Positions 1 to 6,838 of a stretch of DNA of 19,159 nt are shown here, one piece after another. This DNA comes from SAR202 cluster bacterium Io17-Chloro-G7 (GTDB taxonomy: Bacteria; Chloroflexota; Dehalococcoidia; UBA3495). Position 1 is the first letter of the stretch; every line of letters starts with the position of its first letter. A model generated the notes under the pieces. The model made no database searches and had not been told where the DNA came from. It saw only the letters and a list, made by a program, of their open reading frames with translations. The DNA is taken from positions 1 to 19,159 of the forward strand of contig MUCU01000018.1 in the NCBI GenBank assembly GCA_002817055.1. Reading direction: 5' to 3'. The position numbers were made by a program, and so were the translations under genes.

Positions 1-116
1 CACCTCCACAGGAACTACCTACTTCTAGTAGAGGTGTTTGGGCCTGGACTTTCAATATTTTTTAAACTAATTTAAATCCTGCACATCGGGTTAGCTAGAT
101 TAGGAGGCAAGCACGC

Positions 117-1058
117 ATGTCCATCATGGTCACAGGTGGGGCCGGGTTCATCGGCAACCGCATAATCCGAAAATTGATAGAGCGGAACGAAGACGTAGTG
201 TGCTTCGACATGGCTCCTCCCCGAGGCAACCTGCAACCCTATCTGGACCGGATAAAGTTCTACCGTGGGGACATTACCCAACTGCCCCACTTGCTGGAGG
301 CGGTAAACCTGCATCAGGTCAACAGGATCATACACATGGCGGCGTTGTTGCCCCCGGACACCGAGGAGCGGGTCCATTATGGGATGTTGGTCAACATTCA
401 AGGGACGAATAATGTGTTCGAGGCTGCCCGGTGGTCCGGCGTGGAGCGGGTGGTATACGCCAGTTCCATTGCGGTTTATGGGGTGCAGGAAACCTTCGGC
501 GACCGCCCAGTCAATGAAGACGACCTGTCGGACCCAGCCAACGTTTACGGGATGACCAAAGCCGCCAATGATTTTGCGGCCAGAAAGTACACCGAACGCT
601 ACGGACTGGACCTGCGGGGCATCCGCATCTGCACGGTGTTCGGTCACGGCAGGGTGACGGGCATGACCGGGATGATTGGTGGCTTGCTGGCATCCCTGCC
701 GGCCATAGGACAACCGGTCAGCATGCCCTTCCATCAGGACGAGCCCTCGCCCATGATTCACGCCGAGGACGCAGCGGAGATTTTCGTACGGGCGGCTTTG
801 AGCACCCAGCTTAACCACCGCATCTACATTAGCGGCGGCCACTTGGCAACTATCAAGGATATGGCCGACTTGGTCCGCGGTTTTATTCCCGGAGCGCAAA
901 TAACCACCGGGGACCAAGCCGTGCCGCATATATATAAGGCGGACAATAGCCGGATGTTGGCCGACATTGGCTATGAATTGGCGCCCTTGGCGGTGAGGGT
1001 CTTGGAACACATCAACGACGCTCGCCAGGAAGCCGGCCTGCCGCCGATCACCGGTTAG
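117..1058 (+). CDS. NAD(P)-dependent epimerase/dehydratase, extended SDR family
   Basis: A 313-residue cytoplasmic oxidoreductase of the extended short-chain dehydrogenase family, which acts on nucleotide sugars or related alcohol/ketone substrates. Seen: the Rossmann nucleotide loop TGGAGFIG at residues 6-13, an acidic residue at the end of strand 2 (D31, typical of NAD preference), GDIT at 51-54, HMAA at 73-76, the NxxGTxN helix at 93-99, the active-site SSIAVYG strand at 116-122 and the catalytic pair Y144/K148 in YGMTK. Length is normal for the family. The start is fixed by AGGAGG at 102-107, nine bases upstream. The substrate cannot be deduced: no sugar-pathway genes adjoin it and the next gene is about 200 bp away with its own SD. 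Family call is firm, specific reaction unknown. Confidence 0.93.
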   Translation: MSIMVTGGAGFIGNRIIRKLIERNEDVVCFDMAPPRGNLQPYLDRIKFYRGDITQLPHLLEAVNLHQVNRIIHMAALLPPDTEERVHYGMLVNIQGTNNVFEAARWSGVERVVYASSIAVYGVQETFGDRPVNEDDLSDPANVYGMTKAANDFAARKYTERYGLDLRGIRICTVFGHGRVTGMTGMIGGLLASLPAIGQPVSMPFHQDEPSPMIHAEDAAEIFVRAALSTQLNHRIYISGGHLATIKDMADLVRGFIPGAQITTGDQAVPHIYKADNSRMLADIGYELAPLAVRVLEHINDARQEAGLPPITG

Positions 1059-1220
1059 CCACTCCGGGTTTGGAGACGGTTTACCGGGCGATACCCGCTG
1101 AACTCCCGGTTAGTCTATAATCACTGGTATTGATTCGACGCCAGACCGAAAATCACGGCCAGACCGTAAATAATTGCCGCTTGGGGCTTGGTTGACACGC
1201 ATCGGTGCGGAAAGCCGGCA

Positions 1221-1250
1221 CTAAACAACAACGGCGCTAAACAACAACGG
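1221..1250. repeat. 14-bp direct repeat, 16-bp period, before the LLM gene
   Basis: CTAAACAACAACGG occurs at 1221-1234 and again at 1237-1250. It ends just at the G-rich SD (1249-1254) of the next gene, so it lies in the probable 5' leader. It looks like a tandem slippage duplication; a role in translation is not demonstrated. A TATAAT-like box at 1116-1121 and a TTGACA at 1192-1197 are present upstream, but neither has a convincing partner element. Confidence 0.7.
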
Positions 1251-1260
1251 GGGGATCAAC

Positions 1261-2187
1261 ATGAGCATTGCGATTGGGTACATGCCGGGAGCTTTCGGCC
1301 AGGGTGGCGAGAACCCTGACTATCTTCGCCAGTTGGTAGAGGTGGGGGACAAGCACAATTACGACTCCATATGGCTTAGCGATCGGATAGTCAGCGACAA
1401 GTTCAGCCTTGAGCCCATGATCGCTCTTGCGATGGTTGCCGCCTACTCGCAGCGAATGAAGTTCGGCACCAGCGTATTGGCCATGCCCCTGCGCAACCCC
1501 GTGATTCTGGCCAAGCAGATCGCGACGTTGGATTTCCTCTCTCAAGGCCGTTTCTTCCCGGCGGTGGGGCTGGGCCAGGAAGAACCCGAAGAATACGAGG
1601 CCTGCGGCGTCTCCAAAGAGGGCCGTGTGACCAGGACAGAAGAGGGCATACGCCTGATGCGCCGGTTGTGGGAGGAAGACATCGTAACCCACGAGGGAGA
1701 GTACTATACCTGCCACGACGTTAGCATCACTCCCAAGCCCTTCTTCAAGCCATCGCCGCCAGTATGGATCGGGGGCCGCAGTCCCGCCGCAGCACGCCGC
1801 GTGGGCCGCGTTGGCGATGGGTGGCTGGTTTCCAGCGCTACCGCCCAAGAGGTTACAGAAGGGCGGGAGATAATCTTCGACACGGCCAAAGAATACAACC
1901 GGGAGATTGAAGACGATCACACTGGCGTGTTGATCGGTTACTACATCTCCCCCAACGTTGAGGAAACGGTGGCCAAGACCTACAACTATGTCACCCGCCA
2001 CCGGCCCGATGCCTACTTCACCGAATACAGCGCCTTGGGGCCGGCCGAAGCCATAGCTGAGACCATCCAGCGATATGTGGAAGCTGGCGCCTCGAAATTC
2101 GTGATGCGTCCATTGTGCCCCGCAGAAGAGACTATGGAGCAGCTATACATTCTAGGCAGCGATGTACTTCCCATGTTCGTCAAATAG
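1261..2187 (+). CDS. LLM-class flavin-dependent oxidoreductase (luciferase-like/F420-dependent type)
   Basis: A 308-residue TIM-barrel oxidoreductase of the bacterial luciferase-like monooxygenase superfamily. Members use FMNH2 or reduced F420, and the sequence alone does not separate the two. Seen: IGYMPGAF at the N-terminus, SIWLSDRI at 36-43, GTSVLAMPLRNP at 69-80, the family-typical ATLDFLSQGRF at 88-98 followed by VGLGQEEPEE, then VWIGGRSPAAARRVGRVGDGW at 168-188 in two stretches around the phosphate/cofactor site. Length is normal. Start ATG follows GGGGGG at 1249-1254 by six bases. It stands alone, about 200 bp from the epimerase and 364 bp from the MFS gene. Homologues in F420 users include methylene-H4MPT reductase-like and alkanal monooxygenase-like enzymes; the substrate is not predictable. 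Confidence 0.92.
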   Translation: MSIAIGYMPGAFGQGGENPDYLRQLVEVGDKHNYDSIWLSDRIVSDKFSLEPMIALAMVAAYSQRMKFGTSVLAMPLRNPVILAKQIATLDFLSQGRFFPAVGLGQEEPEEYEACGVSKEGRVTRTEEGIRLMRRLWEEDIVTHEGEYYTCHDVSITPKPFFKPSPPVWIGGRSPAAARRVGRVGDGWLVSSATAQEVTEGREIIFDTAKEYNREIEDDHTGVLIGYYISPNVEETVAKTYNYVTRHRPDAYFTEYSALGPAEAIAETIQRYVEAGASKFVMRPLCPAEETMEQLYILGSDVLPMFVK

Positions 2188-2551
2188 GTCCAGGATTATT
2201 CGAACACGCTGGGAATGAACCCAACGACGAATTCGGGTTCGCTTGCGTACTTGAATTAGGTAAAATACTGATGATAGTACCGGTGCTATTACCGATTCAT
2301 AATGAGGTACGACAAGAAGGCTTTGCCCTGCCTCGTAGAGGGCGACCTGAGGTCCGGGTCTCAATACGAACGTGCGGCCACGCTAAAGCACGCCTCCGTT
2401 CGTCCTAAGCCCGTCAAAGCACTGTGTCGATTTGGATCGCATTTATCGGTTGTAAAAAATTTAGGGTTCGATAAGCTCAACACGAGGTTCAAGTGGTGTC
2501 TTTACCGGTCATCATGAGTATTTCCAAAGATCGAACCGAGGCTCTCCGGAC
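2188..2551. other. 364-bp spacer, no gene seen
   Basis: Open frames here are short, without SD or recognisable motifs. A TAAAAT box at 2261-2266 with TTCGCT 17 bases upstream (2238-2243) is a weak promoter candidate for the MFS gene but would leave a leader of nearly 290 bases. A loose inverted arrangement between about 2367 and 2403 (CGAAC...GTTCG outside GTGC...GCAC) could fold in such a leader. Neither is strong enough to call individually. Confidence 0.4.
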
Positions 2552-3922
2552 ATGATTGCCATTGGCCTGCTGGTCATTGTAGCCGGCGTATTTACGATAA
2601 TCCTTGCCTGCTCCCCGTCCGTTACCCAACGGATCAGGGATTTCATGGCTGGGCCGCCACTGTTTTACGGCTGGTACATCGTAGCCGTGACAATGTTCAT
2701 CGCCTTGGTCACCACCGGTGCTAGAAACAGCTTTGGCATCTTCATAATCCCACTGGAAGAAGAGTTCGGCTGGAGCCGGTTCACTTTATCCATTGCTGTT
2801 GGCACCGGGTTCTTGGTCAACGGCCTCACTCAACCCATCGCCGGCCATTTTTTCGATAAGTTTGACGGCAAAAAGGTAATCCTAGTAGGCCTAGTAGTCA
2901 TGGGCCTGTCTACCGTACTGCTCAGCCTCACCTTTAACTTCCTGTTTTTGCTCTTTATGTTCGGCTTCGTGGTTTCCATCGGTTTGAGCGGCGGGTCAAT
3001 CACCAATACAATGTCCTTGTTGAGCCGGTGGTTTCGCCGGCAGAGAGCCACTACCATTGCGCTCAGCTTGGCGGGGTCGTCCTTGGGTGGGTTGCTGCTG
3101 ATCCCGTTCGGCCAGTACCTGCTTGAGGCGACCAACTGGCGGGTCACTTGGGTAGCGCTCGGCCTGTTGGTGCTTTTGTTGGCGGTGCCGTTAGGATATG
3201 TATTCTTGCGCAACCACCCATCCGAAAAAGGACTTCAGCCCGATGGAGATACCCAGGATGAAGCCCAAGCTGCTGCGACGGAACGCCAGCGCGGAGTCTT
3301 GGAAGTGGACGAGTGGACGGACTCTTTCCGCTCGGCTCCCATGTGGCAACTTTCCGCCTCTTACACCGTCTGCGGGGTTACAACTGGAATAATTGCCGCC
3401 CATTTGGTCCCTTACGCCATCGACCTGGGGGTTTCGCCGGGCCTGGCGGCCACCATATTCGGTGTCATGATGGGCTTAAATGTTCTAGGTGGTTTAGGCG
3501 CTGGGGTTCTGTCGGACCGGTTCGGGCGGAAAAACGTCTTGGCTGTCGTCTACTTTACGAGGGGTATGGGTTATCTGGTTCTGCTCCTCATGCCTAGCGC
3601 AACGGGGCTTTGGATTTTCGCGATCTTCGCCGGCTTCTCTTGGGTGGCCAGCGTACCCCTGACCGCATCGTTAACTGCGGATGTCTATGGTCTGCGCGCC
3701 TTAGCCACTATTTCGGGTATATCGTTCCTATGCCATCAGGTGGGTTCCTTCACAAGCATCTTGCTTGCTGGGTACCTCTATGACGTTACCGGCTCCTACA
3801 CCCTTCCTTTTGCCCTAGCCGGCTCGTTACTGTTCCCGGCGGCGATTTCCGCTTTCACCATCAAAGAGCGCAAGTACTCAACGCGCTACCAAGGAGTTGC
3901 CGTTGCCACGGCTGCTGATTGA
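2552..3922 (+). CDS. MFS transporter (MCT/OFA-like, 12 TM) with an additional N-terminal helix
   Basis: A 456-residue inner-membrane secondary transporter, most like the monocarboxylate/oxalate-formate antiporter branch of the major facilitator superfamily. Seen: PPLFYGWYIV at 35-44 opening the first canonical helix, EEEFGWSRFTLS at 69-80, loop 2-3 motif A (GHFFDKFDGKK, 98-108), a second motif A copy GVLSDRFGRKN near residue 320 after the central hydrophilic loop (about 225-265, rich in Asp/Glu/Gln), and a charged C-terminal tail. Residues 1-21 form an extra hydrophobic segment ahead of the usual start of the family; the same module occurs on the unrelated MFS protein at 16434-18005. The SD is weak (GAGG at 2538-2541, ten bases upstream) and no in-frame alternative start upstream is obvious. 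Likely substrate is a small organic anion; not proven. Confidence 0.9.
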   Translation: MIAIGLLVIVAGVFTIILACSPSVTQRIRDFMAGPPLFYGWYIVAVTMFIALVTTGARNSFGIFIIPLEEEFGWSRFTLSIAVGTGFLVNGLTQPIAGHFFDKFDGKKVILVGLVVMGLSTVLLSLTFNFLFLLFMFGFVVSIGLSGGSITNTMSLLSRWFRRQRATTIALSLAGSSLGGLLLIPFGQYLLEATNWRVTWVALGLLVLLLAVPLGYVFLRNHPSEKGLQPDGDTQDEAQAAATERQRGVLEVDEWTDSFRSAPMWQLSASYTVCGVTTGIIAAHLVPYAIDLGVSPGLAATIFGVMMGLNVLGGLGAGVLSDRFGRKNVLAVVYFTRGMGYLVLLLMPSATGLWIFAIFAGFSWVASVPLTASLTADVYGLRALATISGISFLCHQVGSFTSILLAGYLYDVTGSYTLPFALAGSLLFPAAISAFTIKERKYSTRYQGVAVATAAD

Positions 3923-3937
3923 GTAGATTAGCCACGG

Positions 3938-3986
3938 AATTTCATACTAAGAATTTAGCCGCCGTTGGTGCTAAATCTTAGAAATT
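3938..3986 (+). terminator. Large hairpin after the MFS gene (no U-tract)
   Basis: CTAAGAATTTAGC at 3947-3959 pairs with GCTAAATCTTAG at 3970-3981 with one bulged A, and AATTT at 3938-3942 pairs with AAATT at 3982-3986 across a small internal loop; the apical loop is about ten bases. It lies 16 bases beyond the MFS stop, so termination or 3'-end protection is the natural reading, but no T-run follows. It may therefore be a processing or stability element rather than a classical intrinsic terminator. Confidence 0.55.
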
Positions 3987-4040
3987 GTTCGTGTCATGGT
4001 CTGTTTCTCGGCGGAATTGCCGAACCCCAAGCCCATTATT

Positions 4041-4225
4041 TGACGCTACCGGTTCCTGGGTGTGATTGTTGCCAGCCTTCATTTGTATGACGCTACCGGT
4101 TCCTGGGTGTGATTGTTGCCAGCCTTCATTTGTATGACGCTACCGGTTCTTGGGTGTGATTGTTGCCAGCCTTCATTTGTATGACGATACCGGTTCTTGG
4201 GTGTGATTGTTGCCAGCCTTCATTT
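4041..4225. repeat. Tandem repeat array: four copies of a 47-bp unit
   Basis: Units start at 4041, 4088, 4135 and 4182, each opening with TGACGCTACCGGTT (TGACGATACCGGTT in the fourth) and containing GGGTGTGATTGTTGCCAGCC and CTTCATTT. Copies 1 and 2 are identical; copies 3 and 4 share a C-to-T change in the GGTTC(C/T)TGGG part and copy 4 has one further change and loses the last bases. There are no spacers between units, which rules out CRISPR. No frame through it gives a convincing protein. Each unit carries the palindrome ACCGGT. The array sits between the MFS hairpin and the promoter of the Pro/Thr-rich protein gene. Confidence 0.95.
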
Positions 4226-4336
4226 ATTGGAAAAGCCCTCCAAGGCCCATCTATGACGTTTAGCTTTATGTCCTAGATGAATGGCCATTCTCCTTCGGTC
4301 TGTCGCCGAAATTAGCTAACGGCTATTTCTTGGCGA

Positions 4337-4342
4337 TATAAT
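4337..4342 (+). promoter_or_regulatory. -10 box giving a probably leaderless transcript
   Basis: A perfect TATAAT ends only eight bases before the ATG at 4351, and no purine-rich SD lies in between. Initiation at the usual distance from the -10 box would fall at or within a base or two of the A of ATG, so the mRNA would be leaderless. The -35 region is not canonical (TTAGCT at 4312-4317, 19 bases upstream, is the best match). Confidence 0.5.
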
Positions 4343-4350
4343 CTTGGCGT

Positions 4351-5478
4351 ATGGACGATACGCAACCGGAATACGCCGGTCCTTCGCGATTGGAGATCAT
4401 AATATTAGTCCTAGCCATCGCTGGCGGAGTGGTCGGCGGGTTGTTCGGCTTTGGGATTCTGCCACCTGATTTTGGGTCGGAAGACCTAGCCTCTTCGCCC
4501 ACACCCACTGCGGTTCCTACGCCTTCATTCCCGATTACGCCTAAGCCGTCTCCCACCATGGATCCAGCCCTGGAGCCAGTTCGGGAGCCGACAGCCACAT
4601 CCCTGCCCTCCCCAACTTTGGACCCAACGCCAGATCAACCGGAAGCAACGCCGGAGCAACCAGGGGAACCGACCATATTGCCTGAGCCAGCGCCCACCGC
4701 AAGTCCGTCAGCGTCGCCGGACCCGGCGCCCGATCCAACACCGACCCCAACGGCGACTCCATTGCCCACAACGGCACCCGACCCGCCTACTCCAGTGCCA
4801 ACCATGGCGCCCACTGCAACTGCGGTGCCGGTGCCTACGCCAACTCCCGATGTGGGATTTGACGGCATTTATACGTTGACCGTGGAGCAACCCTTGGATG
4901 AGGCCTATGCCGGCAAGATCATCTCATTTAAGATAGGCGGCGATTCCGCAAACCAGACCGCTATATGGCAGCAAGGACAGACCAATGAATTGGACCTGAC
5001 TGCCTCTAGCTTAGCCTTGATTCCCGGCCCTTCGACTGGCGGCCTGGAGAAGGTCTATACCCAGCCAGCGTTTGGTGCTCTACTGGCCAGTCCCATCAGG
5101 CAACCGGCGCCGCCGCCGGTCTTTCAAGGCACTGCCAAAGTTGACGGCGTTCCGGTGCCACAAGGGACGGTCGTAACCGCCTGGATTGATGATAAACAGG
5201 TGGGAAGCGCAAGCGTAGTCACCAAACCAACAACGCCAGAATCGCTAACCGGGGCTGGGGTGTTTTTCAGGCCTCTAGGCAATAAGTTGAGACGTGTATG
5301 GAGCTATGACGCCACGCTCCGCGTGTGGGATTTTTACGACCCACGGTCTGGGTTCGCCGCCACAAATACACTCACCGAGATTCTTGATGGCGAGATTGTC
5401 TGGATAGACGTCAGAGAAGACGTGGAGTTCCGAAGGGTAGGCCTGTTTAAAGGCTGGAATTTGGTGGCTATGCCGTGA
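4351..5478 (+). CDS. Membrane-anchored Pro/Thr-rich surface protein with Chloroflexota-type beta domains
   Basis: A 375-residue protein of unknown function. Seen: a short polar N-terminus, one hydrophobic Gly-rich segment at 14-37 (uncleaved anchor, no signal-peptidase motif), and a long low-complexity linker at about 48-166 built from Pro, Thr, Ala, Ser and acidic residues. The exported part starts near 170. It contains YTLTVEQP (174-181), AGKIISFKIGG (187-197) and TNELDLTAS (211-219); then FQGTAKVDGVPVPQGTVVTA (258-277); then VWSYDATLRVWDFYDP (316-331), LTEILDGEIVWIDV (341-354) and a final GWNLVAMP. I associate these pieces with carboxypeptidase-regulatory-like and GWNL-type domains of Chloroflexota surface proteins. 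The order of the first two pieces looks reversed relative to the usual domain. The linker suggests spanning a cell-wall layer. It has its own promoter and a hairpin follows its stop. Confidence 0.8.
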   Translation: MDDTQPEYAGPSRLEIIILVLAIAGGVVGGLFGFGILPPDFGSEDLASSPTPTAVPTPSFPITPKPSPTMDPALEPVREPTATSLPSPTLDPTPDQPEATPEQPGEPTILPEPAPTASPSASPDPAPDPTPTPTATPLPTTAPDPPTPVPTMAPTATAVPVPTPTPDVGFDGIYTLTVEQPLDEAYAGKIISFKIGGDSANQTAIWQQGQTNELDLTASSLALIPGPSTGGLEKVYTQPAFGALLASPIRQPAPPPVFQGTAKVDGVPVPQGTVVTAWIDDKQVGSASVVTKPTTPESLTGAGVFFRPLGNKLRRVWSYDATLRVWDFYDPRSGFAATNTLTEILDGEIVWIDVREDVEFRRVGLFKGWNLVAMP

Positions 5479-5493
5479 GCGCAAGAACGCCGG

Positions 5494-5560
5494 ATAATCA
5501 CAGGTTCGAACCGTAATTTGAGACCCGCGAGTAACTGGAATTACGGTTCCGTGTGGTTAT
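5494..5560 (+). terminator. Long two-stem inverted repeat after the surface-protein gene
   Basis: GAACCGTAATT (5508-5518) and AATTACGGTTC (5539-5549) are perfect 11-bp complements around a 20-base loop. Outside them ATAATCACA (5494-5502) pairs with TGTGGTTAT (5552-5560) with one G-U pair, across a small internal loop. It begins 15 bases past the stop at 5478 and ends about 23 bases before the SD of the NUDIX gene. A terminator or 3' stabiliser fits, but only a TTATTACTT stretch follows. It could equally be a control element in the leader of the NUDIX gene. Confidence 0.55.
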
Positions 5561-5600
5561 TACTTAAAATGTTATTAGCTAATAGGAGGCATCAACCGAC

Positions 5601-6068
5601 GTGGCAAAACTACTTTACGGCGACAGGATCGGCAAACTTGCGAAAATAAGCCCCTCCTGCGTAGCAGTAATCTTCGGCGCCAATAGACAAGATGTATTGC
5701 TCACTCGCCGGTCCGACAACGGTCGCTGGTGTTTGCCTGGGGGAGCCATGGATGCTGGCGAAAGCGCCGTAGAATGTTGCGCCCGAGAGGTGTTGGAGGA
5801 AACGGGATTGATAGTCTGGGTGGGAAGATTAGTGGGTGTTTATTCGACTCCACACAGCATTATCGAGTACGCCGATGGCAACCGCCGACAGGGACTGACT
5901 ATGAGCTTTGAGGCTGAGCCAACGGGCGGAGAGCTTTGCCTCAGCGATGAGACGACGGAGGTCGGTTACTTCTCACGGGAACAGATGAATTCGATGGACC
6001 TTATGGAACCGATTTACCAGCGGGTTGATGATGCCCTAGCAAGTGTTGAGGCGGCATTTGTGCGCTAA
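5601..6068 (+). CDS. NUDIX hydrolase
   Basis: A 155-residue pyrophosphohydrolase that would cleave X-linked nucleoside diphosphates in a Mg2+-dependent reaction in the cytoplasm. The complete NUDIX box GX5EX7REUXEEXGU is present at residues 48-70, from GAMDAGE through REVLEETGL, including the metal-binding Glu residues E63, E66 and E67. The N-terminal strand reads VAVIFGANRQDVLLTRR (21-37) and the fold is complete to the last helix, so length is ordinary. It starts with GTG; AGGAGG at 5584-5589 lies eleven bases upstream and supports that start. Substrate (mutagenic nucleotide, ADP-ribose, or other) is undetermined. The gene converges with the CMD gene on the other strand, a shared hairpin between them. 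Confidence 0.93.
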   Translation: MAKLLYGDRIGKLAKISPSCVAVIFGANRQDVLLTRRSDNGRWCLPGGAMDAGESAVECCAREVLEETGLIVWVGRLVGVYSTPHSIIEYADGNRRQGLTMSFEAEPTGGELCLSDETTEVGYFSREQMNSMDLMEPIYQRVDDALASVEAAFVR

Positions 6069-6120
6069 TGTGGTCCGTAGCGTAGCGGCTGGTGGCTGCT
6101 GAGTGACACGTGGGACATCC

Positions 6121-6153
6121 GGCAGCGTGGCTGGAATTCTATACCACGCTGCC
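6121..6153. terminator. Bidirectional hairpin between convergent genes
   Basis: GGCAGCGTGG (6121-6130) and CCACGCTGCC (6144-6153) form a perfect 10-bp stem with a 13-base loop. It lies between the stop of the NUDIX gene (6068) and the stop of the CMD gene (6169) on opposite strands, so it can serve both. The T-run on the + side is interrupted (ATTTCCCTTTAT). Confidence 0.65.
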
Positions 6154-6168
6154 AGCGACCATTTCCCT

Positions 6169-6726
6169 TTATACCGGCAACGCTTCTTCTGTCCGACCCT
6201 CCGGTAGTTCAACACCAAAGGCATTCACGTTGAAAGCGAGCATGGCGTAGCAGCCCATGAGGTTGGTAAGCTCGGTGAGTCCGAGAACCCCGAACTGAGC
6301 CATCGCCGCATCGAAAGTGGCTTGGCTAACCCGGTGGGTCCGGAAGAACTCTCGCCCGTAGTTCACAACTGCTTCCTCGTCGGGCGCCAATCCGGAAAGC
6401 TCCTTTTTGTCACGCAGCGCGTCCACTATGCCGTCTTTTAGTCCGGCTGTACGGGCGGCGGGCGCATGCGCGTTCCAGATGAACTGGCAATCGTTCTCCC
6501 GAGCGGCGAGGAGCATGCCAAGCTCCCGGATACGAGGCGACAGGGTTGTTTCCGTACGTAAGTACAACGCAAGACCAAGCGCACGCTGGGCGACCTCCGG
6601 CGCATTCAGCATGACCGATCCCGGCCCGGTGGTAGGGACTTCGCCCCTCTGTTTAACCATTTCGTCAAAAGCAGTCCTCTGGATTTCGGGAATATTTTCT
6701 CTACTCAAAGCAGGTACGCGGGCCAT
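6169..6726 (-). CDS. Carboxymuconolactone decarboxylase/AhpD-family protein (paralogue 1)
   Basis: A 185-residue all-helical protein of the CMD/AhpD-like superfamily, whose members act in peroxide reduction or in ring-lactone decarboxylation. Seen: PTTGPGSVMLNAP at 31-43, the signature region ENDCQFIWNAH with C80 and H87, GREFFRTHRV (120s) and LTELTNLMGCYAMLAFN near the C-terminus. The AhpD CxxC pair is reduced to a single Cys (seven residues before the His), so a thiol-disulfide AhpD mechanism is unlikely. An ATG exists at 6741, but GGAGG (6732-6736) lies between it and the ATG at 6726, which also matches the MARV start of the paralogue at 13551; I use 6726. About 61% identical to that paralogue. 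It follows the rhodanese gene by 101 bp on the same strand and may be co-transcribed. Confidence 0.9.
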   Translation of the reverse strand: MARVPALSRENIPEIQRTAFDEMVKQRGEVPTTGPGSVMLNAPEVAQRALGLALYLRTETTLSPRIRELGMLLAARENDCQFIWNAHAPAARTAGLKDGIVDALRDKKELSGLAPDEEAVVNYGREFFRTHRVSQATFDAAMAQFGVLGLTELTNLMGCYAMLAFNVNAFGVELPEGRTEEALPV

Positions 6727-6768
6727 AGTGTCCTCCGTCATTTGAGTGGTTGGTCCGGCCAGGGACGG

Positions 6769-6838
6769 GGAATAATCTATTCCTCATTTTTATCCTGGGA
6801 GTTTGATCTAGTGTTATTCTTTAGCGTTTATTCTTTAG
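6769..6838. repeat. Palindrome GGAATA-ATC-TATTCC and an 11-bp direct repeat in the rhodanese-CMD spacer
   Basis: A 15-bp palindrome with a 3-base centre occupies 6769-6783. Separately TTATTCTTTAG occurs at 6814-6824 and 6828-6838 (14-base period), the second copy overlapping the TAA of the rhodanese reading frame. The palindrome resembles an operator in form and lies 43 bases upstream of the CMD start; its function is unknown. Confidence 0.5.

Noticed and set aside
72..1010. 312-residue open frame antisense to the epimerase
   Set aside because: Shadow of the epimerase codon pattern; no SD and no motifs, while the plus frame has complete SDR motifs.
1237..2001. 254-residue open frame antisense to the LLM gene
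   Set aside because: Mirror frame of a real gene with no recognisable domain or SD.
4041..4225. CRISPR array
   Set aside because: The 47-bp units abut directly, with no unique spacers and no cas genes nearby.
6741..6741. ATG at 6741 as the start of the CMD gene
   Set aside because: The SD lies downstream of it, between 6741 and 6726, and the paralogue starts at the position equal to 6726.
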